64,000 nucleotides of DNA from Takakia lepidozioides (lineage: Eukaryota > Streptophyta > Takakiopsida > Takakiales > Takakiaceae): NCBI GenBank assembly GCA_030704615.1, contig CM060733.1, forward strand, positions 19,036,001 to 19,100,000. The letters run 5' to 3'. Positions 22,634 through 32,518 of the stretch are shown here, one piece after another. A program made the translations under genes and the position numbers. Every line of letters begins with the position of its first letter. Position 1 is the first letter of the stretch. Under the pieces are notes generated by a model that made no database searches, had not been told where the DNA came from, and saw only the letters and a program-made list of their open reading frames with translations.

Positions 22634-22889
22634 CCGTACTTACCTCAAGCCTAATTAAATTTAGAAGATTTTTGGAAAATGTGCCTTTTCCTGCCTAATT
22701 GCTTGAATTCTATTCTCAAAAATATATATTTTTTTAAAGAAATTTACCTCAAAATAGGGTCGACTGTAATAGCCTAATGTTTGGAAATTACCTACTAGGT
22801 GAGGTGCCTAAATAATAGAAACGAATCTGCCTAATGATATTCCATTTTTATTAATTATTAGGCGCAGAAGTGGTTAATAAGCAGTACGG
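22634..22889. mobile_element. Small TIR element related to 59381-60182
   Basis: It starts CCGTACTTACC and ends GCAGTACGG with TA on each side. The internal words GGAAATTACCTA, AATCTGCCTAATGATAT and TTTTTATTAATTATTAGGCGC are shared with 59381-60182. A pogo-like end (GGGTCGACTG) lies within it at about 22757. It has no coding potential and looks like a MITE-type element. The interval 21820-22630 holds only a short hairpin (GGTGGTCC..GGACCACC, about 22261-22283). Confidence 0.55.
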
Positions 22890-23132
22890 TAGTTAAAATA
22901 TTAACATGTTCAGAGTCTCACACTTGAAGTGGATACATGTCTTCATCCCTTGCTCTACTGCACCTGCACCCACCTTGACCTTGAAGCTGTGGGGTACTCA
23001 TACCGGAGTAGATCATAAGGAGTTACATGCTAGAATAATTATCCCTATGAGTATGCCTGCATTTTTCCATTTTTTACATGTTAGGAAACATAGCAATATT
23101 ATTTCTAAGAACTGTTGAGAAATTGAGAACCG

Positions 23133-23233
23133 GATACCAGGCTGGTGTCTAAATTGAGGCAGGCCCTGGTACCAGTTTTTCTATGGTATCTCACTTTTGG
23201 CACGCACCCATATACCAAGACCAGCCTGGTATC
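23133..23233. repeat. Foldback sequence with 14-bp perfect arms
   Basis: GATACCAGGCTGGT at 23133-23146 is the exact reverse complement of ACCAGCCTGGTATC at 23220-23233. It may be a tiny foldback or MITE remnant, and it lies just outside the left end of the 27-kb MULE. Confidence 0.6.
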
Positions 23234-23269
23234 ACAAAAACTCAATACCATACCAACACTGGTTCTTAC

Positions 23270-24620
23270 GGAAGATAATAGGAATAATGTAAGAACTTAA
23301 TGCGAGCGCGTCAGGACTGTTCAGCCCTGACACCTCGTACCGCCGGGTTCTCCGCCTCCGGCAGCCATCGAAAGGCAGCCAGCTGGGCTCGGTCAATCCT
23401 TCCCCACCCCCGCTCTCATCCCATCGGCGTCGTCGCCGCCTGCGTCGTCGTTCTGCGACACCAGTCCGCCAGTAACCACTAACCACCATGTAACCCCCTC
23501 TGCAACCCATGTAACCCCATGACCCTCTGTAACCCTCAACATGTGACCCTCACCTGTAACCCCTGTAACCCTCACCACCATGTAACCCTCTGTAATCCAT
23601 GTAACCCTTTGTAACACCGCAGAGTGTCACCCTCACTCCATGTAACCCTCTCTAACCCTCATCAGGTGTAACCCTCACCACCATGTAACCCTCTGTAACA
23701 CCGCAGAGTGTCACCCTCACCCCCATGTAACCCTCACTCCATGTAACCCTTTGTGACCCTTTGTGACCCTCTGTAACCCTCACCACCATGTAACCCTCCG
23801 TAACCCATGTAACCCTCCGTAACCCATGTAACCCTTAGTAACACCGCAGAGTGTCACCCTCACTCCATATAACCCTCTGTAACCCTCACCACCATGTAAC
23901 CCTCTGTAACACCGCAGAGTGTCACCCTCACCCCCATGTAACCCTCACTCCATGTAACCCTCTGTGACCCTCAACATGTAACCCTCACCTGTAACCCCCT
24001 GTAACCCTCACCACCATGTAACCCTCTATAACCCATGTAACCCTCTGTAACACCGCAGAGTGTCACCCTCACCCCTATGTAACCCTCACTCCATGTAACC
24101 CTCTGTAACCCTCACCACCATGTAACCCTCTGTAACACCGCATATTGTCACCCTCACCCGTATGTAACCCTCACTCCATGTAACCCTCTGTAACCCTCAC
24201 CAGGTGTAACCCTCACCACCATGTAACCCCCTGTAACACCGTAGAGTGTCACCCTCACCCCCATGTAACCCTCACTCCATGTAACCCTCTGTGACCCTCT
24301 GTAACCTTCACCACCATGTAACCCTCCGTAACCTATGTAACCCAACACCGCAGAGTGTCACCCTCACCCCTATGTAACCCTCACTCCATGTAACCCTTAG
24401 AACCCTCACCACCATGTAACCCTCTGTAACACCGCAGAGTGTCACCCTCACCCCCATGTAACCTTCACTCCATGTAACCCTCTGTGACCCTCAACATGTA
24501 ACCCTCACCTGTAACCCCCTGTAACCCTCACCACCATGTAACCCTCTGTAACACCGCAGAGTGTCACCCTCACCCCTATGTAACCCTTACTCCATGTAAC
24601 CCTCTGTAACACCGTCTCAT
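23270..24620 (+). repeat. Left terminal inverted repeat of MULE-2
   Basis: The outer part (23270-23480) is unique and GC-rich. From 23480 tandem words such as CACCATGTAACCCTCTGTAA and ACCGCAGAGTGTCACCCTCAC follow; the latter occurs about ten times. The same order appears in reverse complement at 48970-50359. The long minus-strand ORFs are repeat products. Confidence 0.85.
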
Positions 24621-24919
24621 GTACATCATACACGTGTAAACTATCTGACGGCCGAATGAAGGTTGAAATGGAGGCCGAAACCCTAATTTACTCTCTCAAT
24701 CCGTTTTTCAGATTCCTAGCTCGCTTGTTTTTTTTGCTTTGGGGCATCAGCTTTCTGCAATTCCCGTGGCGCCCAATCGGCTTCACACATCAGTACGAAA
24801 GATTTGTAGTTCATTCAGTTCAGTATTGTTTTCCAAGCAACATGCAAGACAACGCTTTCCGCGCAACGATCCGGCAAATCTATTACTACGGTTTTCTCTA
24901 TGATTGATACGGTTGTCTC

Positions 24920-25110
24920 TATCTTTTTTCTTTCTCAATGTCATTCTTGTTGTTTTGTCACCGTCCCCGATGGCTATGGTATTCCTGAGATCCGCATTAG
25001 GAAAGGGTTTTGTTTCTTTCGGTCTAGCCATGCAAGCAGCCGCTCATTTGACGGGGTGCCCATTCACTCTCCTCTCGTGTATCTTTTGTTCACACACCAG
25101 CCGGGGCAGC
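24920..25110 (-). pseudogene. Inverted fragment of the MULE zinc-finger ORF
   Basis: The minus strand encodes AACMARPKETKPFPNADL, matching AACMARPKGTKPFPDAEL of the plus-strand ORF at 26146-26220, and upstream a degraded CP..C finger. An in-frame TGA lies just before it. The locus was partially duplicated in inverted orientation. 25200-25620 holds scattered AGGGTTACA words only. Confidence 0.6.
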
Positions 25111-25914
25111 CTACTCATCGCTATTCTAGATGCAATCCGTATCGAATCCTGCGTGTTCTGCAAGCACTGTCAACCGGTTACATGTCTGATGGTTTATATG
25201 ACTGCGTTGCGTGTGCTATGGTTACACATAGGGGGTTACACGGTGTTTTCTTTCTCAATACATGGTGGCTTGGTAGACGGTTTAGTAATGGAGGTTTAGA
25301 TAGGGTTGACATGTTTGATGGGTTACGTGGACGTTACGCTCGCGGAGCCACATAGGCTAGGGTTACATGGGTGGGGCGTTACATTGCCCATGTTTACCTG
25401 GAGGTTGCATACTAATGGTTTGATATGACAGGGTTACATCGATGTTGTGTTCGGGAGTCAGATAGACTAGGGGTACATCAGGTTGTGACGAAGGGTTACA
25501 TCATATGTGGATACGTGACGGAGGGTTACACTCGACGTGTCTCGCATGCGGGTAACGGCGGGTTTGTCGCGCTCACAAGTGTAGGGTTATGGGTTACACT
25601 CCGCTATTCCGGGTGACACCGGGATTGCAACTCATACACGTGTGAGTCAGTGTGGATATAATTGATTGCAAGCCGCCAGATTTTAATGAACCGCCGTCTT
25701 TCGCTTAACCGACGTGCCTTACGGGTGACATCTAGTTAGCTTCGTTCCTCGTTCTTTGATCATTGTTCAGTTTTTCCCTTCTCGCAGCCCTTTCCTATTC
25801 TTCCTGCACTCCTTGCTGTGCGTGCTCCCTGCTATGCGTTCTTCGGAATTCTCTTGGTCTTGTCTTGCTCTTGCTCTTCTCTTCTCTTCTCTTCTGTCAG
25901 CTTTTTCTTTTGCC

Positions 25915-26508
25915 ATGGCTGATTGTTATCTGTTCCCTGGAGAGACTACTATTCCATTTGATCACTTGAAGAGGGATGGCGAACGAGTTCGCTTCTGGTA
26001 CACTGAGCATGAGCATAATACAATGATCGCGTACTGCCACACCAGGTGTAGAGAGGCCAAGGTGGAGTGAGCAAAGGGCTGGCCTAAGTTCAAATGTCCT
26101 TATTGTGGGGAAGTAAAGGTAGATAAGAGCAGATTGAATCGGCATATTGTCGATGGAACGGCCGCATGTATGGCCAGACCGAAAGGAACAAAACCGTTTC
26201 CTGATGCGGAGCTCAAGCATGCCATGGCTGTTGAAAATGTGGTGAATTCTGTTCCAGCTTCTTCTGTTGATGCATATCATGCATGGATTCTGCAAAATAG
26301 GGTGGTTTTGGGTGAGATTGCAGATCCTATTGAAGTGCCTGCTGTTGTACCTTTTGCTACAGAGGTTCCATCTTCTGGTGCTCCTGCTGTTTCTGTCCCT
26401 GGTCCTTCTGTTCGGCAGGTTCCTAACAAGAGAGATAAGCGGCGATTGAGCCCACCTCTACCTGTCCCTTGTGCAAAGAAAATCAATATTGGAAACCGCG
26501 GAAACTAG
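25915..26508 (+). pseudogene. MULE-2 cargo ORF with BED-like zinc finger
   Basis: From ATG at 25915 (MADCYLFPGETTIPF) one frame runs to 26508 with a single TGA at 26068-26070. The second part contains KFKCPYCGEVKV..RLNRHIVDG..AAC, a C2HC arrangement like BED-type DNA-binding fingers common in transposases. A Pro/Ser/Val-rich linker and KRDKRRLSPP follow. It may be the first exon of the protease gene downstream or a separate DNA-binding protein. A pyrimidine-rich stretch precedes the ATG. The TGA would be Trp or Arg in an intact copy. Confidence 0.6.
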
Positions 26509-26754
26509 AGCTCAAGGTTCATCTTGCGAAAGCGAACTCCAGGCTCAATCCTTCTGCTACCGCATGGCCTTATTCCTCAGTTCCCATTTCCGAATGTCAA
26601 TGAGAAGGGGTTTTGGCCGGCATTCTAAGAATTTGTTGCGCGAGGCGAGGGCACAGTCCATGCGACAGCTGCAAAATCAAGTTGGGTTCTGTCAACGGAC
26701 AATCAAGTTAGATTCCCTGCCATTTCTCTGTTTTTCAAATTTTGGGTAGTTGTC

Positions 26755-26965
26755 TATCTGTGTAACCCTTTGTTTTACCCCCCCCCATCTCTCTTGTGGC
26801 GTGTAACCCACCTACAAAGGACCCCTTTTAAAAATCCCTATGGTGTGTAACCCACCTCTGTGTAACCCCGTGTAGCCCACCTTCCTTGTAACCCATTTTT
26901 CATGTGTAACCCCTCGTGCTGTAACCTTTTTCTCTGGTGTAACCCCTCACACTGTACTGCACAGG
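26755..26965. repeat. Intron-like GTGTAACCC word array (first)
   Basis: About ten TGTAACCC words lie between coding segments. The block ends ..GTACTGCACAG before GGAGCTCGAC, a good splice acceptor. The words match those of the TIR. Confidence 0.6.
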
Positions 26966-27840
26966 GAGCTCGACATCATCTTAGAAGCGATGATATGGAC
27001 AGTGTTGTTGCTGCCCACAAGGCGTTTACAGCCCAGCCAGATCATGGTCCGTTAATGATAGAGAAATTGAATCGGGAAGGAGTATTTGGAGAGCATTGGG
27101 CATCCTGACATGCCAAAGCAGAAAAAGAAAAAAGGTGGGAGACTTACACGAGTCCATCGAGAGAGCCAAGCCTCACATGATGATGACACGATGGACGAAC
27201 CAGTTGTTGGCAATACCGACCTTGATGATGCCAGAACTTCAAATCCTCTTGTCATCACTATTACTATAGATGGAATCGAAGGTTTGGTTGTCCCAGATCC
27301 GTTGGAATTCACTCGCGATTTTGCGGAATGATTGATCAGTCAAATGGAGAATCTCACCAAACCGCACATTGGACCGCCACCACTCATTTTGAGAATTCTG
27401 GCCCACAACGATGTAAGAAATCATGGCAGGTCAGTTTCCCAAACGCATCCCAGGTTGGGGTTCACGTCTGACCTTCTGGAAAGTGCTCTTACGGCCTCAA
27501 AGGTGAAGGACCTGGTCGATGAGTATTACGGCTTTAGTCTGATGTACTTTGCACAACCTGGTGACGGAATTGCGACCTTGGATTCTGAGCTCGAGGACTT
27601 AAGATCGAGTTTGAGTACAGAAGAGTGGGGTGACAAGTCAGTTAAGATCAACGGAGCTATACAGTTTTGCAAGGCAAGCCGTCGTCGCGCCGCCCATCAC
27701 TTTGCGATCCATCAGAAAGAATCGTTTATCCAGCTTTGGTGTTGTGGCCTCTTCAGCGAATCGCCAACAACAATGGACTTCAATGCGCGTTTGGGCATCC
27801 AGTATATGAGAGACCTTGGGTCTGTAGTGCCTTGGTATCT
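26966..27840 (+). pseudogene. MULE-2 protease gene, N-terminal exons
   Basis: Open segments 26966-27108, 27086-27331 and 27332-27840 encode a Lys-rich stretch (PKQKKKKGG), an acidic region, and a globular region that includes PHIGPPPLILRIL and ARLGIQYMRDLGSVVPWYL. A TGA at 27329-27331 interrupts the frame (Trp or Arg would fit). The segment ends at a plausible donor (TGTAAGTGTT, 27841). I recognise no catalytic domain here. Position and strand suggest it is the N-terminal part of the Ulp1-like protein. Confidence 0.5.
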
Positions 27841-27844
27841 CTGT

Positions 27845-28255
27845 AAGTGTTACTCCATCCACTGTCACCCCTCTCGTCGTGTAACCCCTTTGTGTGTAAT
27901 TCTGTAATCAGTGTAACCCTCGCTATGTGGAACCCTGTACTCAGTGTAACCCTCGTTGTGTGTAACCCTGTAATCAGTGTAACCCTTGGAGTATGTAACC
28001 CTGTAATCAGTGTACCCCTAATGTTACCCCTCGTTGTGTTACCCTAGATTTGTTACCCTCTCGTTGTGTAATCTCACTAGTGTAACCCCGTAGTGTAACC
28101 CATTGCAAACTACTGTCTCTAACAGGGTGGTGTAACCCACATCGTGTAATCCGAACCACTGTCTTGTCCTAGTCAGTGTAACCCTTACATAGTGTAACCC
28201 TTGCACTTTCAAAAACCTTGTTCCACGACTAAAAACCTTTGTCTTTTCCCCGATG
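27845..28255. repeat. Intron-like GTGTAACCC word array (second)
   Basis: About 20 copies of TGTAACCC with variable linkers, ending in TTTTCCCCGATGCAG at 28257, a good acceptor before ATGAGTCCGAGC. The C-rich word is on the plus strand here, as in the left TIR. Confidence 0.65.
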
Positions 28256-28257
28256 CA

Positions 28258-29884
28258 GATGAGTCCGAGCTCATGACCAATCAAGTCGCCAATGCGTTCA
28301 AAAACCTTTTTGAGGCTCAACGTGAGCTTCATGAAGTTGTGTATGGGGCCCCTCCACAATGCGATACAAGGGGCGCGCACACGAGTGATGGGCCCTCTGT
28401 GTTACAGGATGAGGAGATGGTTAAACCTCGACTTCATTCAATTTCCACCCCACAAAGCGACGATGTACATGATGAGGACATCATTCCAAGTCAATCTGTC
28501 ATTGTATCTTTGTCGTAGGTTAGTGAATTGTACTCAACCCAGCTGCACTTAGGGGTGAACCTAGCAGACTTGACGCGAGATTTGCCCGTGAATTCTGATA
28601 CTGATACTGAAGATGATACATCAAGGTGGAACACCCAAGTGCGAACCTCTTTGTCCGCAACCCCAGTCATTTCTTTTGGAGGTCTTAATCGAAGAACCGG
28701 GGACCCGCTTGACCCAGAATCTGTGTATGACTTTGAATCTGGAGATGCTGGGTTGAACCCTCCATGCAGCAATGTTAGTATTTGTGAGGGTCATGTGGTC
28801 AACCTCTCTCAGAATGACACTGTTCGAATGATGCAGACTGAAGATCCAAGACATTTCGCGCCACAACATGTCACATTGGAGGAGGTGGTCAGTATTGAGG
28901 GTGACATTGTCTGGGGGATTGAGCAGACAGACAGTCACCGAGCCTTCGTTGATGCAAAGAAGAGTGACATCGATATGGGTGACACGGGGAAGGGTGTCAC
29001 TGAGGAGGTTGTCAGTTGGAAGGGTGACACAAAGCAGGGTCACACTGAAAAGCGTTTCACTGTGGAGAGTCACGAAGAGTTGCGGAGCATTGTGACACTG
29101 AGAAGAGTGACACTGCCAAGGGTGACACACATAAGATTGTTACTCAGCAGGGTGACACTGGGAAGGAACCCGATGAGAAGGGTGACACTGCGAAGAGTGA
29201 CTCTGATAAGGCGGCCAAAGAGAAGGGTGACACCGAGAACAGTGACACTGAGAAGGTAGCCGAAGAGAAGGGTGACACTGAGATGCGTGACACTGAGGAG
29301 GTAGCCGAAGAGAAAGGTGACACTGAGAAGAGTGACACTGAGGAGATAGTCGAAGAGAAGGGTGACACTGAGAAGAGTGACACTCACAAGGTAGTCGAAG
29401 AGAAGGGTGACATTGAGAAGCGTGACTCTGACAAGGGGTCTGAACAGAAGGGTGACACTGACAGAGGCAGCACCGAGGAGGTGAGCTGTGACACTTCAGC
29501 CCTTGGTCAGTCACCTCCCCAGCACGTCTCAGACGAGGGAGTGCATTCTTCAGCACTTGCAGCAAACTCAAAACAAGGCACCTCTGGCCCACAAATTCCC
29601 CCTACCGGCGGCATTGTCACCTCTGGCCCACAAATTCTCCCTACCGGCGGCATTGTCAGGGTTGCAGAGAATCCCAGGAGGTCAAAACGGCCGCCTACTC
29701 AAAGAAAGCGGTTGGCTGAACCCCCTAGCGCTGACAAAAAAGTACATGTTCTTGTCGCACCCAAAAAACAGCGAACCAAATCGAAAGGCAAAAGTGCAGG
29801 GGTCTCCGAGGTTGACGTTGTCCAGCAGCAAGAGGTCCTTGCCAAGCACTTGCGGGAGCGTTTGAGGTACCTCATTGGACTTTG
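28258..29884 (+). pseudogene. MULE-2 protease gene, acidic repeat region
   Basis: A nearly continuous frame, with one TAG at 28516-28518 and a frame change near 29260, encodes Asp/Glu/Thr-rich sequence. About eight imperfect repeats of EEKGDTEKSDTEE occur at about 28970-29470, then a basic tail (RRSKRPPTQRKR, PKKQRTKSKGK) that could act as a nuclear signal. The DNA repeat GGGTGACACTGAGAAG resembles the TIR word GAGGGTGACACTCTG. The region links the N-terminal exons with the protease domain and is probably disordered. Confidence 0.55.
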
Positions 29885-29934
29885 ATCCTCTCTGATTGCG
29901 AATATTCATTATAATTCTTGTATGATGCATCTTA

Positions 29935-31054
29935 ATGTTCGTAATGTGCGGTTTGTTGTGCAGACTAAAACAACGGTACTTGACGAAGTTCAGAATGGTG
30001 TCGAACCCTCCTGGGGCGCCCGAAGTGAAGTTTTATTATGGCGATGCCTTCCTGGCTTCTACCCCGTTACAGTTTTACTTGGAAGAGACAGATTTTGAGC
30101 CGATGTATAAAATAAGAGCAACTGTCACAGATGCATTGCTCTCGGGTTACAACAAACTTCTGAAGGCCAAACTGTTTAAGGCTATCGCACCTGGGTTTGT
30201 CATCTGTGCTCATTTCCAGTGGCATGTCATGCGTACCAATGGTAACGATCTGTAGACGCTATTCGGGTTGGTGCAAGAATGGTACACTCAGGATGCCCGA
30301 GGGATGGTGTTCACAAAGAATCGAGATCTTGTGGACATGGTTGTCATCCCTATTGTCTTCGAGTAAGTAATTTGAGCGTTGACTGATCATGTTGGGTTAC
30401 ATTCCTCTGTTCTACATTGAGTTGCACTAGTTTGGATTTGCACTGCTGACTAGTTGTATTACACCGTTTAGAGTTACAGTACAAAGGGTTACACTACTGG
30501 GTTACACATGAGGTGGGTTACACTACTGGGTTACACCACAGCCGGGTTACACCACTGAGGGTTACACCACAATGGGTTTCATTGGAGAGTTTTTTTTCTT
30601 CTATTGTGACGTTACGGCTTTGTTTGTGTTGCGGTGATCACTGGAGTGTTGCTGTTTTAGAGCGCCGAGGTCGGATAGTATATTTGGACTCCCATAAAAC
30701 CATTGCCCGACCCAAACTCATTGAAGGAATTTTGCGAAATTTTGTCATAGCGTTCTTTGATTGCCTGCCTGGATCTGATGACTTCAGTTATGTCATGGAG
30801 AGGATGGAATGGTTTGAGGCCAATGTCCCCCAGCAACGGAGCTGTTGGGAGTGCGCCTATTATGCACTTTGCTTTGTGCAATTTTACTTGGAGTGGAAGT
30901 TCAATGTGAAAACCACAGAAGATCGAACCGTCATAGGCGGGCGTTTACTGCAAGTTGGTTCGACGAGTCAACCATGATAGCTTCCCGTACTCATATGATT
31001 AGTTGGCTCTATGACGAGATGGACAAAGACTTGGTTAAATGGCCAAAGAAATAA
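29935..31054 (+). pseudogene. Ulp1-like (C48) cysteine protease domain carried by MULE-2
   Basis: Exon 29935-30363 leads (with a TAG at 30253-30255) to a donor GTAAGTAAT. An intron with GGGTTACAC words ends near 30620, and the catalytic part follows. The His is in DHWSVAVLERRG, the Asp in RIVYLDSHK, and the Gln/Cys in VPQQRSCWECAYYAL: the H..D..Q..C order of Ulp1/SENP SUMO proteases. After 30960 the frame changes to a tail ending KDLVKWPKK. Ulp1-like genes are known cargo of MULEs in flowering plants (Kaonashi elements). The role in transposition is unknown; removing SUMO from host silencing factors is only a hypothesis. Confidence 0.7.
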
Positions 31055-31069
31055 ATAGCGTCTCTTGAT

Positions 31070-32450
31070 GCATTTTTTGCTTCTATGTGGTTTGTTCGTA
31101 ACACTTCACAGTTTGGGTTTCATGCAATGGGCTTACATGGGGTTACACCTTATTGGGTTACATGAAGTGGAGTCATAGACAAGTACTTGGGTATACCTTG
31201 GGGCCCTGGGGCAATAAGCTTACACTCTGTGGGTTCACACATAAGTGATGGGTTACACCGTGCCGGGTCTCACAACGTGGGGTTACACTTATGGTTTACA
31301 TGCAATGGGCCTCTCAGGATTACATGGTTGAGCCTTCCTGGCTATGTCAGAGTCACGTAGCTGAAACAGTAGAGTTTCGTGGCATGTAACCCCACCTCGA
31401 CTATGCGCACTTGTTTTTTTTTTTTTTTTTTTTTTTTTCCCCCGCACTGAAGTTTTTGTGCACTGAAGTTCTCAGAGTTATACTACATGGGGTTACATAC
31501 ATGAGGGCTATGTACAATGGGTTACATACAATGGGGTCACACTAGTGGGGGTAATATCTGGTCGGGTTACATACTTCTTGGAGTTACAACACTCTGGGTT
31601 ACACTCACTCAAGAGGGTTACACAGGTCTGAGTTACACTGTGCACAATGACAATGGGCAGGGTTGCCTATACAAGGGCTACGTGTCGTGGGGATACATAA
31701 GATGGGGTGATGTAGCATCGGGGTTTACAGCATGCACCCCAAATTGTACAATGGGTTACATGCGATGGGGTGACAACAGTGGGGGTTACATGTGGTCGGG
31801 ATACATACTTCTTGGGGTTACACAACAACAAGTTACACTCCGGAGGGCTACACTGGTCCATAACATAGGTTGAACGGAATGATTATCTATCTCATGGATT
31901 ACACGTCCATGGGTTACGTATACAGGGTGGGTTACACACAAATTGGGTTACACATACAGGGGTTACACATACAGGGTGGGATACACCTAAATTGCTTACA
32001 CATAGAGGGGTTACACATATATAGGTTACACATGCAGGGTGGGTTACACATAGAGGGGTTGCACATAGAGGGGTTACACATACAGGGGCTAGTGTTGGCG
32101 ACTAAAGATGCTCAACTTCAGCTTCTTCCCACTCTGTATTGAAGGGTCATGTAACCCCGGCAGACTAACCCAGACCCTGTAGTCACACTGTAGTCATCGA
32201 CTGTTGATAGTTACATTGCAGATACACTTGGAGTTACACCACAATGAGTTACACTGAAGAGGGTTACACTCGTCTGTGTTACACTGCGTGGAGTACCACA
32301 GATGCGAGTTACACTAAGTAGAGCTATGTTACGTTATGAAACCCCAGACAGTGTAACCCTGCGTTGTGTCACCCCGGCCCGTGGGTGTCCCATTGAGTGG
32401 GTTACATAGGTTGAATGTGGATGGAATGGCAAAGTGAATAACAACCCATG
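31070..32450. repeat. GGGTTACAC word array between the convergent MULE genes
   Basis: Dozens of GGGTTACAC or GGGTTACAT words at irregular spacing of 15-35 bp, with a 25-nt poly-T run at 31414-31438. The G-rich version is on the plus strand, opposite to the introns at 26755-28255. The ORFs in it are repeat products. Confidence 0.75.
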
Positions 32451-32518
32451 AACAGACATGTACTTCATATTAAACCTGGTGATCACAAAATAAGTGTCAT
32501 TGCCAATGGACTCAATGG

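Noticed and set aside
23480-24620. GTAACCC repeats as telomere or interstitial telomere
   Set aside because: The word is not the plant telomere CCCTAAA, the array has irregular 80-100-bp higher order, and it is the inner part of a MULE TIR with a 9-bp duplication outside.
25915-27331. Several in-frame TGA codons where Trp would fit, suggesting TGA could be read as Trp
   Set aside because: The dioxygenase and the FPF1-like gene end in TGA and use TGG for Trp, pyruvate kinase ends in TAA, and TAA and TAG also interrupt the elements. Decay is the simpler explanation.
29070-29592. Long minus-strand ORFs opposite the protease gene
   Set aside because: They are antisense products of the 33-45-bp coding repeat; the plus strand has the protein-like acidic sequence in line with the protease.
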